Shown in pieces: positions 57,176 to 64,000 of a DNA stretch of 64,000 nucleotides. The notes beneath the pieces are model-generated. The model was not told the DNA's origin, did not search any database, and saw nothing but the letters and a program-made list of their open reading frames with translations. The first letter of the stretch is position 1. Every line of letters starts with the position of its first letter. The DNA is from Methanobacteriota archaeon (GTDB lineage Archaea > Halobacteriota > Methanosarcinia > Methanosarcinales > Methanosarcinaceae). The translations under genes were made by a program, and so were the position numbers. The stretch covers positions 95,292-159,291 of the forward strand of contig JAEWQJ010000047.1 in assembly GCA_023399215.1 (NCBI GenBank). Reading direction: 5' to 3'.

Positions 57176-57594
57176 TCCTTTTTTATAATAATACCTTTTA
57201 TAAAAATGGGTATCTATTTCAATTATATGTCAGGAATTTAAAGATATATATAAATATTTTCTATATTTCGTTATGAGTAATAATATTTGAAAGTTTAATC
57301 CCGTTATGTATTACAGAACATAACGGTTGTAAGAAATGAATGTTAAATTTGCCTACACAAAATAAAAATAATAAAGAAGTAACTGTTGGCGATGTGAAAA
57401 ATAAAAATGTTAGGGCATTTTTGTATCTTGTTTATTCAGAGCAACAGAATAACTTATTCTACCTTTTTCTGTCCTGGTTGTAACTAAGGTTCTGAGAAAG
57501 AGATATATTGAAAAATTTCCTTAATTTAAGGCTCTCCACTCATGTTCAATGTTTACTAACTATTATTGGACAGTAAACTTTCTGAGAAACTGAT
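57176..57594. promoter_or_regulatory. NAS-like promoter region with a candidate operator
   Basis: ccgttatg (57301-57308) and cataacgg (57319-57326) form a perfect 8-bp dyad with a 10-base centre, about 50 bases upstream of the box A of the NAS-like genes. The regulator is unknown. Confidence 0.5.
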
Positions 57595-57743
57595 TTCTTC
57601 AAATTAATTTCTTCAAACTAATTTCTTCAAACTAATTTCTTCAAACTAATTTCTTCAAACTAATTTCTTCAAATTAATTTCTTCAAACTAATTTCTTCAA
57701 ATTAATTTCTTCAAATTAATTTCTTCAAACTAATTTCTTCAAA
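57595..57743. repeat. 14-bp tandem repeat, eleven copies
   Basis: Unit ttcttcaaa(c/t)taat begins every 14 bases from 57595 to about 57735. Copies differ only at the c/t position. It sits between the NAS-like promoter and the putative ncRNA. Confidence 0.95.
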
Positions 57744-57827
57744 TATGTAACAATGTATTAGAAAAAAATAAGATCTAGTAATAAAAAACAAAAAGTAAGT
57801 GTTAAATATCATTAGTAGTATAGGTAA

Positions 57828-57990
57828 ATATGTCTCTTGCGAACAGACACAAAACTTAAACTACCTCCTGAATAGTTTAAGAACCTGAATTTCTTTTCAC
57901 CCTGTCTGTGAAAGCAGATAGGGATAAGGTTCAGATAATTAAAGAAGGGTATAAGAACCCGTAAAAATTCCCTATAAAATTTCCATTAAT
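57828..57990 (+). ncRNA. Putative structured ncRNA, copy B (upstream of the nickel transporter)
   Basis: A box A (ttaaatat, 57802-57809) places the RNA start near 57830. Hairpin I: tgtct (57831), loop cttgcgaac, agaca (57845). Hairpin II: cttaaacta (57855-57863), loop cctcctgaa (57864-57872), tagtttaag (57873-57881); the anti-Shine-Dalgarno CCTCCT is exposed in the loop. Hairpin III: ccctgtctg (57900-57908) with cagataggg (57915-57923), inside an outer stem gaacc/ggttc. A last hairpin gggt-ataaga-accc is at 57947-57960, followed by aaaattccctataaaa. Copy A at 37750 shares promoter, hairpin I, the CCTCCT motif and the 3' block. It is either a trans-acting sRNA or the leader of cbiM. Confidence 0.6.
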
Positions 57991-58400
57991 TTGAACTGAA
58001 TGGTTTGATCTATTTTTACTCACGTCTTTTCAGTCTTTTAATGTTGATTTATGGATAGAATTTTTACAAAGCCGATATAAAAACATTTAATGATAACTAT
58101 TCGGGGATAAAAAAATAGAGATAAGAACACTTAATTTTATTTACAAATTAAATATGTATATTGAATTATATGTAGATATTAATTTATCGAAAAAAGTAAT
58201 ACCAAAATATATATAAGTAATATAGAACAATCCTGCCTCAAGACATTGTTCAGAAAAATAACTAGCAAAATGTTGTAAAATATATAAAGGAGCTGAGTTT
58301 CCTTTCTTTCAGAAAAATATTCTAGATCATACAGAATTACCCAGTCAAAATAAAGATTTTTAGTTACAATTATTAAAAATGAATAAGGGAAGAACGAAAA
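57991..58400. promoter_or_regulatory. cbiM leader and promoter
   Basis: Holds further box A-like elements (aatatatataag near 58206, aaatatataaagg near 58276) and the half-site gttacaat (58363-58370), which also occurs in the nikR promoter. Confidence 0.4.
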
Positions 58401-59120
58401 ATGCATATTCCAGATGGATATCTAGGGCCGTATACCTATGTTGCATTTTGGATCATTATGATCCCGATATGGTATTACGCCGGAAAAAAGCTGAACACAG
58501 AACTTAAGTCCAGACAGGTCCCTCTGCTGGCACTATCAGCTGCTTTTTCATTTGTAATAATGATGTTCAATGTACCTATTCCAGGGGGCAGCACGGGTCA
58601 TGCCGTGGGGGGTGCAATTATCGGCATAGTTTTAGGTCCATGGGCAGGAGTTATATCTATTTCTGTCGCTCTGGTGTTACAAGCATTGATGTTCGGTGAT
58701 GGAGGAATAACGGCCATAGCCGCGAATTGCTTCAACATGGGAGTGGTGATGCCCTTTGCTGGTTATTATATTTACAAGCTTATTAGCGGAAATTCTGAGA
58801 TCACTTCCTCTAGAAGAATTATTGCTTCGGCTATAGCTGGATGGTGTTCTCTGACCATAGCAGCTTTCTGTACAGGTGTTGAATTCGGAATACAGCCCAT
58901 TTTGCATCACACGGCAGCCGGAACCCCACTTTATATGCCCTACCCATTGAGTGTAACTGTTCCTGCCATGGTAATGGAACATGCTTTTGGATTTAGCATT
59001 CTGGAGGCAGTGATTACCGCAGTTATTTTTGCCTATATCCAGAGGACGGATGTCTCTCTATTTTATAGCGAAAAATCAGAAGTGCAGAAAGGCAAAATGA
59101 AGAAAGCAGTCACAGCCTGA
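58401..59120 (+). CDS. cbiM: Nickel/cobalt ECF transporter substrate-binding subunit
   Basis: 239 residues beginning MHIPDGYLGPYT: Met-His at the N-terminus binds the metal. Further motifs are STGHAVGGAIIGIVLGPWAG and GDGGITAIAANCFNMG, then about seven membrane helices. The ion is more likely Ni than Co from the neighbouring His-rich ATPase and NAS-like genes, but the sequence does not prove this. First gene of the transporter. Confidence 0.93.
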   Translation: MHIPDGYLGPYTYVAFWIIMIPIWYYAGKKLNTELKSRQVPLLALSAAFSFVIMMFNVPIPGGSTGHAVGGAIIGIVLGPWAGVISISVALVLQALMFGDGGITAIAANCFNMGVVMPFAGYYIYKLISGNSEITSSRRIIASAIAGWCSLTIAAFCTGVEFGIQPILHHTAAGTPLYMPYPLSVTVPAMVMEHAFGFSILEAVITAVIFAYIQRTDVSLFYSEKSEVQKGKMKKAVTA

Positions 59121-59129
59121 GGTAAGAAC

Positions 59130-59444
59130 ATGGAGAAAATAATAAGAAACTTAAGCATTGGCTTGATAATCCTTATGATTTTTGCACCATTGGGTCTCTT
59201 AGCCGCAGGCGAAACCTTCGGCGAATGGGGACCTGAAGAGGTCAAGGAGAAGCTCGGTTTTGTGCCTCCAGGGCTTGAGGAGCTCTCGGATTTCTGGAGC
59301 GCTCCAATGCCTGATTATGCTTTTGCGGGCGGCGATGAGTCTATGACCATGTCTTCTGTAGCATATATTATGTCAGCAGTGATAGGAGTAGTAGTCTGCG
59401 GTGGCCTCCTGTATTTTATAGGAAAAAAAGCTGCTAAAAATTAA
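59130..59444 (+). CDS. CbiN/NikL-like small membrane subunit
   Basis: 104 residues. One hydrophobic segment at the start (GLIILMIFAPLGLLAAG) and another near the end (AYIMSAVIGVVVCGGLLYFI). The loop with WGPEEVKEKLGFVPPGL and MPDYAFAGG is the PDGLE-type domain found in nickel/cobalt ECF partners. It starts 9 bases after cbiM. It assists metal loading of the S-component. Confidence 0.85.
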   Translation: MEKIIRNLSIGLIILMIFAPLGLLAAGETFGEWGPEEVKEKLGFVPPGLEELSDFWSAPMPDYAFAGGDESMTMSSVAYIMSAVIGVVVCGGLLYFIGKKAAKN

Positions 59445-59774
59445 AATTTTTAAATATTGTCGTGAGTTTGCCATAAATTGAAAACCAAATATTTGGTATT
59501 GTGAGAATTTCAATAAATCTGTGAGTTTGATGGATTGTTTATAATACTTATAAAAAATTGGTAAACATGAGATTTATTGAAATTCTCTATAATTTGGTTC
59601 TCTCTATGTGGAATTTCTTTCCAATAACCTTTGGAATATATAATTTTGCATAAAATCGATACCTTTTTATAATTTTAATTTTTGATTATTTTTATAATTA
59701 TTTCATATCATATTTTAACTAGATGGAATTCAGGTTTTAACTAGATGGAATTCAGGTTTTAGAGCAGGTGAACA
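59445..59774. promoter_or_regulatory. Spacer with a long inverted repeat and a 22-bp tandem repeat
   Basis: Arms gagaatttcaataaatct (59503-59520) and agatttattgaaattctc (59570-59587) are a perfect 18-bp inverted repeat with a 49-base loop; outer arms aaccaaat (59483) and atttggtt (59592) can extend it. Downstream, ttttaactagatggaattca gg is duplicated at 59713 and 59735, just before the cbiQ gene. Confidence 0.7.
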
Positions 59775-60710
59775 ATGATCCCAGATTGGATGAAAAAAAC
59801 AGATACCGGTCCATGCCGGTGCTCAGCGGCGCATCACGGTAAGAAGGGTTTCATAGGAAAGACGATTGACGGCATCTTTGGCTTTTTGGAAGAAGCTTTT
59901 GTCTCAGATAACTTCTCTAAACGCGATGGTTTCCTGCAGAGTTTGGACCCTAGGGCCAAGCTGATTTCCATCCTGACCGTGATATTCGCAACGAGTTTAA
60001 TCGGAGACCTGAGATTACTGATCTTTGTTTATATGCTTACTCTGCTTTTTGCATATCTCAGCAAAATCGATATTTTATTCTTCATTAAGCGGGTGTGGCT
60101 TTTCATACCAATTTTTGCAGGAATCATCGCCATACCAATGATATTCAATGTCTTCTTTCCAGGAGATCCTCTTCTAAGATTAGCTTATCTTGGCTCTGGG
60201 GCGCACCTGGGACCATTTTCACTTCCAGATAGCATATACATCACCAGACAGGGCGTCAACTCTGCTGTGATATTTACAATGCGTGTCGCAGCGTGCGTAT
60301 CTACTGTAGTTTTGCTTTTTCTCACCACGCCTCAGCAGGTTCTTTTTAAGTCCCTGCGCTCGGTGGGAGTTCCTAAAATCTATGTTTTCACGCTGGAGAT
60401 GGCCTACAGGTACATTTTTCTGCTAACTGATATGGTGCGGGAGATATACATTGCCAAGAAAGCCAGAACCATAAAAACTGGAGGCATGTTCGAGGAGCAG
60501 AAATGGGTTGGTGGACGAATAGGCTATACGCTAATAAGGTCTCTGGATACAAGTGAAAAAGTTCATGCATCCATGATGTCCAGAGGGTACAATGGTGATG
60601 TTAAGATAATGCAGGAGTTCAAAATGCGCAATCGCGATTACATTTCAGTGGCAATTGCGGCATCCATGAGCGTATTGCTAGTGTTGATCTCCCATAATAT
60701 CATAAGGTGA
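59775..60710 (+). CDS. cbiQ: Energy-coupling factor transmembrane protein
   Basis: 311 residues. About five to six membrane helices and the two short Ala-Arg-Gly motifs used to contact the ATPases: KKARTIKTGG and MMSRGYNGDV. The N-terminus adds CRCSAAHH, a potential metal-binding motif not normal in CbiQ. It ends at the TGA of aggtga, which is also the ribosome binding site for cbiO. Confidence 0.9.
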   Translation: MIPDWMKKTDTGPCRCSAAHHGKKGFIGKTIDGIFGFLEEAFVSDNFSKRDGFLQSLDPRAKLISILTVIFATSLIGDLRLLIFVYMLTLLFAYLSKIDILFFIKRVWLFIPIFAGIIAIPMIFNVFFPGDPLLRLAYLGSGAHLGPFSLPDSIYITRQGVNSAVIFTMRVAACVSTVVLLFLTTPQQVLFKSLRSVGVPKIYVFTLEMAYRYIFLLTDMVREIYIAKKARTIKTGGMFEEQKWVGGRIGYTLIRSLDTSEKVHASMMSRGYNGDVKIMQEFKMRNRDYISVAIAASMSVLLVLISHNIIR

Positions 60711-60717
60711 TATGAAC

Positions 60718-61542
60718 ATGGAAACAATTTTTGATGTGAAAAATGTATCATATACGTATGTTGGAAAAATAAATGCATTAAATGGTATTAGCTTCAAGGT
60801 TATGCCAGGTGAGCAAATCTCTATAATGGGCTCTAACGGCAGTGGAAAATCGACTCTACTGACCCTTCTAGATGGACTTATATATCCTACTTTGGGAGAA
60901 TTCCATGCTTTTGACAATCAGATAAACGAAGAGGTTTTCGATGCTATTAAAGATAATGAATTTAGGTCTTATTTCAGGAAAAGAGTAGGATTTGTCTTTC
61001 AGAACTCAGATGTACAACTCTTCTCGTCCACAGTTTATGAAGAGGTTGCCTTTGGACCCATGCAGCTCAATATGACTCCAGAAGAAGTCAAAACTAGAGT
61101 GATGGAAGTCCTGGAGATGATTGGGATTACCAAGCTTAAAGATCGAGCTCCTCATACACTGAGCGGAGGAGAGAAGAAAAAAGTCTGTATAGCCGCTGTT
61201 TTGGCTAATAACCCGGATGTCCTTCTATTGGATGAGCCCACTGCAGGATTGGACCCAAGGACTCAGCTCTGGTTGGTAGAACTATTACAGGAGCTTGGTA
61301 AGGCGGGAAAGACGATAATCACCGCTACTCATGACCTTGAAACAGTAGAGCAAATTAGCAAAAGAGCCATAGTTATGGGCGAAGATCATAAAATTGTTGT
61401 GGATGGAAATGTGGAAACAGTGCTCAAAAATAGGGAACTTTTACTTTCTACAAATCTTATCCATGAACACATGCACATTCATGGCAAGCTTGTGCATGAA
61501 CATCTGCATGCTCACTATAGAGAGCATATACACGAGCACTAA
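60718..61542 (+). CDS. cbiO: Nickel/cobalt ECF transporter ATPase with His-rich tail
   Basis: 274 residues. Walker A GSNGSGKSTLLTL near 37, Q-loop FVFQNSDVQLF, signature LSGGEKKKVCIAA, Walker B VLLLDEPTAGLD and H-loop TATHD are in place. The last 28 residues hold HEHMHIHGKLVHEHLHAH and HIHEH, twelve His in all, likely to bind nickel or other metals. The second ATG (60718) has aggtga at better spacing than the first at 60712. Confidence 0.95.
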   Translation: METIFDVKNVSYTYVGKINALNGISFKVMPGEQISIMGSNGSGKSTLLTLLDGLIYPTLGEFHAFDNQINEEVFDAIKDNEFRSYFRKRVGFVFQNSDVQLFSSTVYEEVAFGPMQLNMTPEEVKTRVMEVLEMIGITKLKDRAPHTLSGGEKKKVCIAAVLANNPDVLLLDEPTAGLDPRTQLWLVELLQELGKAGKTIITATHDLETVEQISKRAIVMGEDHKIVVDGNVETVLKNRELLLSTNLIHEHMHIHGKLVHEHLHAHYREHIHEH

Positions 61543-62007
61543 AATTGAGTTGCTTTATACGATTTAATAAACTGTGCCTGATTATTACATAATTTGATGT
61601 TTGTACATGTATTCGGTTAAGATATATAAGAAAATGTTATTTTTGTTGCCGTTTCTGTAACATATAGCTTCCGTAAACATATAAAATGTAAATCGAGATG
61701 CATAAATGATTACAGTAGGCATTTTAACGTTAACTGATTCCTTAACCGAATTAGCGTTAACTGATTTCTAACCGAATACAAATGAATAATTCTTCGGTGA
61801 TAACTGTTCTTATGTAACGGATTTTCATTTTTTACATAGTTTACATTAAGAAAATATTCTAACTATTTCTTTTGATTTTATTTCTTTCTTCATTCTTTCC
61901 TATAGATATCGTTTTTACTCTATCCTTCGCAGAAACAGCAATTTTTTATAAAAATTTAATAAGAGATGTTTAATAAAAGTGCAGTACCTTATGAACTAGG
62001 GGAAAGT
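61543..62007. other. Spacer between cbiO and yihY
   Basis: No gene. Contains a loose duplicate ttaacgttaactgattcctt and gcgttaactgatttc (about 61725-61770). Confidence 0.4.
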
Positions 62008-62838
62008 ATGAGCTGGGGGTACGTAAAAAACCTAGTTACCAGAACAATAAAGGAATGGATGGAAGATAATGCAATGACTTACAGCGCCGCGCTGGCGTAT
62101 TATTTTGTACTGAGTCTTCCTGCTCTCTTATTGTTTTCAGTATCCATAGGAAGTATTTTTTTGAAATCTGAAAATCTCCAGAGTAAAATAATAAACAACC
62201 TGCAAGTAGCCGTTGATGAGAGAATCATCAATATGATAATTCTACTCTTTGAACGTATTCCGGAAATTAATTCTCTTTCAATAAGCGCGTTGATAGGTTT
62301 TATCTTTCTTCTCTGGAGTGCAAGTAACGTTTTCAGGCAGTTAAAAAATTTCCTTGAGAGAGCATGGGATATCAAACCCACTGAATCAAGCAACATTAAA
62401 GACTTTATCAGGGATGCAATCATGTCCTTTGTTATTGTTATACTCTTTGGAGGGCTACTTGTAATGGGCATATTTGTCGAAGGATTTCTTTATGCGGCTT
62501 CAAAATTGTTCCAGCAATTTCTACCATTTTCACCTATAATTGCTGATTATACAGGTTCAATAGCCAGCTTCCTTATTCTTGTTCTGTTTTTCATACTTGT
62601 GTATAGAGTGCTTCCAGATAAGAGTTTTGACTTGAAATCGATTTTTGTAGGGGCTTTCGTAACAGCGGTTCTTGTAACAATAGGAAAATACGTTATTGTA
62701 CTTGTTATTGCATACAGTAACCCAACAAACGTCTATGGAGCAATAGGGTCTATCATAGGGTTATTTCTTCTATTTTACTATTCCTCAATTATGATTACGC
62801 TTGGTGTGGAGTTCACAAAAGTTTATTCGGAATCGTGA
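62008..62838 (+). CDS. YihY/BrkB family membrane protein
   Basis: About 276 residues from ATG at 62008 (aggggaaagt before it); the upstream in-frame ATG at 61966 has no site. The family motif AMTYSAALAYYFVLSLPALLL is near 22, followed by FLLWSASNVFRQLKNFLERAW and four further membrane helices ending with VYGAIGSIIGLFLLFYYSS. Function in archaea is unknown. Confidence 0.88.
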   Translation: MSWGYVKNLVTRTIKEWMEDNAMTYSAALAYYFVLSLPALLLFSVSIGSIFLKSENLQSKIINNLQVAVDERIINMIILLFERIPEINSLSISALIGFIFLLWSASNVFRQLKNFLERAWDIKPTESSNIKDFIRDAIMSFVIVILFGGLLVMGIFVEGFLYAASKLFQQFLPFSPIIADYTGSIASFLILVLFFILVYRVLPDKSFDLKSIFVGAFVTAVLVTIGKYVIVLVIAYSNPTNVYGAIGSIIGLFLLFYYSSIMITLGVEFTKVYSES

Positions 62839-62841
62839 ACT

Positions 62842-63269
62842 ATCTCTCCCTGAATTCTTTGCCTTTCGGCTCCGTTGCTGTTTTCAGAGTACCTTCAAAC
62901 CGCTTGTGAAGGACAGCTTTAACTTCACCGATCTTAGGAAGTTTTACAATACTCTTTTCAAAATTTACTGTATAATGTTGTGGCAGTTGATATGATTGAA
63001 CAGGATTTTTCTTAGATTTGAATCTAGGAAATCCACTTTTCTCTCTAAAAAATTTGATAAACGCAGATTCCACGTTTACTAAGCATGCCAATAAAGCTTG
63101 CGAATTAGTTTTTTTCAACCATTCATTAGCAGGTTTTACTTCATGAACTAAAATTCGTTGTAAGTCAAACCTTGAGATTGATTTATTATTTTGCTCGTAA
63201 GTTTTTATTTTCTGTTCTAAAACCCAATAATAGACAAATCTACAGGCTCCAAAATAAACTTTTATAAGT
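62842..63269 (-). pseudogene. TnpB (IS605-type RNA-guided nuclease) fragment
   Basis: On the - strand the frame gives FGACRFVYYWVLEQKIKTYE, NNKSISRFDLQRILVHEVKP, NSQALLACLVNVESAFIKFF and FPRFKSKKNPVQSY, then KLPKIGEVKAVLHKRFEG. This is the N-terminal part of IS605-family TnpB. The start Met, the first 20 residues and the whole RuvC nuclease domain are missing. Its 5' side joins the conserved end element at 63270. Confidence 0.8.
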
Positions 63270-63429
63270 ATATTCTGACCTTTTTAAGGGTAATTTCGAT
63301 ACCTATAGGCTTTTAACATCCTTATATTACATGTTTTAAAGAAATAAATGGTTTTTTGTTAAAGGTTATTTTATAAAGTTGACGGCTTTCACCCCACCTG
63401 CCACTTTCCGGTTCTCACCAGAAATTGTC
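63270..63429 (-). mobile_element. TnpB-element end fragment, copy 2
   Basis: Read on the - strand it starts gacaatttctggtgagaacc gg and ends ttacccttaaaaaggtcaga atat, related to copy 1 at 50948. The end lies directly at the tnpB remnant. Confidence 0.65.
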
Positions 63430-63895
63430 GAGGAAGGAGACTTCACACCTTAGAGTTAAAAATGCTAGCTCCGGGAATAAGGTCTAACTATTCTTTAAAT
63501 TTTGATCCTGTTTTTATTTTGACTATTCGGTTTTCATGAAATCCCGGTGTCCGTGAAATCCTGGTATAAAACAATTTGTTGAAGAGCTAATCTGATCGTA
63601 AACTAGCCATAAGTCGACCTTAAAATCCTCCTTGAGACCGGCACTGGGAATCTTCTTATACTATTAAAGAAATGGGAAAAAAGCGTTATGTCTTATTAAA
63701 CATAACACCTTGTTTGTCATATATCCTCTGACTAACGCGATCTATAACATAATATTACTTTGTCATAGGATACAGGTATAAAAAAATAAAAAGTAATCGG
63801 TACTGTTGAAGAGTACTGTTGAAGGTTCCTTGATATCAATTCTGAGTTCAACTATATGAATAGATATAACAAAAATATTTTGAGTAGGTGTAATC
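63430..63895. other. Spacer before the last lipoprotein gene
   Basis: No gene. Repeats gttgaagagtactgttgaag near 63805-63825 and a box A-like tagatataac near 63861 are seen. Confidence 0.4.
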
Positions 63896-64000
63896 GTGAG
63901 AAAAGAACTGATAGTTCTGCTAGTAGTATTAGGAGTATTCCTTGCAATAGGATGTACTGGTAATGGAAATGAAGCTACAAACGAAACGGGTACTCCAGTC
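63896..64000 (+). CDS. Lipoprotein, N-terminal fragment cut by window edge
   Basis: GTG start with gtaggtg five bases before it. The peptide MRKELIVLLVVLGVFLAIGC is a signal with lipobox LAIGC, followed by a Thr/Asn/Gly-rich linker. It could be a solute-binding protein or a surface protein; only 35 residues are visible. Confidence 0.8.
   Translation, partial: MRKELIVLLVVLGVFLAIGCTGNGNEATNETGTPV

Noticed and set aside
57595..57743. CRISPR array
   Set aside because: 14-bp direct repeats without spacers; a plain minisatellite.

Overview
The window looks like a piece of a Methanosarcina-type methanogen chromosome. It is AT-rich with long spacers, and has archaeal box A promoters (TTTATATA-like) next to good Shine-Dalgarno sites. 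Its genes fit that lineage: GlmM, a bacterial-type uvrABC repair set, NikR, an ECF-type nickel transporter, nitrogenase-like proteins, a methanogen-type SPASM radical SAM enzyme, and surface lipoproteins and propellers. All names rest on reading the sequence; no database search was run.

Layout. 0-2.4 kb: an accessory island with a caspase-like protease and its small partner, a decayed integrase and an SGNH lipoprotein with a 23-Asn tract. 2.4-12.3 kb: glycan and carbon metabolism (GH130 protein, glycogen debranching enzyme, alpha/beta hydrolase, Fe-dependent alcohol dehydrogenase, AI-2E-type permease, GlmM) plus a broken LURP-one gene. 12.6-14.2 kb: a YwbE gene with an in-frame amber codon and three decaying copies of an hsdS 3' end. 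14.2-19.2 kb: membrane protein, pyrophosphatase-like protein, DUF1508 protein, radical SAM enzyme, lipoprotein, small protein. 19.6-23.3 kb: a two-gene nitrogenase-like operon whose first gene fuses a NifH-like to a NifD-like domain. 24-29.4 kb: QueG-like Fe-S protein, secreted lectin-like propeller, broken phosphorylase, methyltransferase, IS1182 debris. 29.5-36.6 kb: uvrA-uvrC-uvrB. 36.6-41.9 kb: a putative ncRNA, nikR, a YtcJ-type amidohydrolase and an LCMT-like methyltransferase. 42-46.7 kb: arsM-arsR apparently inserted between a methyltransferase and its TetR regulator, then a propeller and a dead methyltransferase. 46.9-55.1 kb: methyltransferase, secreted proteins, Nudix hydrolase, flippase. 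55.4-61.5 kb: two tandem nicotianamine-synthase-like genes divergent from cbiM-cbiN-cbiQ-cbiO, with a second copy of the putative ncRNA between them. 61.9-64 kb: YihY protein, TnpB remnant, start of a lipoprotein.

How genes work together. The clearest candidate system is nickel handling at 55.4-61.5 kb: possible metallophore synthesis, a His-rich nickel importer, and a structured RNA with a CCTCCT loop whose homologue lies beside nikR. Other candidates are the NifH-NifD fusion operon, the caspase/EACC1-like pair, and the duplicated TetR operator around the ars cassette. Several genes carry ATA where ATG is expected after a good ribosome binding site. Short tandem repeats sit just after the stop codons of several genes.
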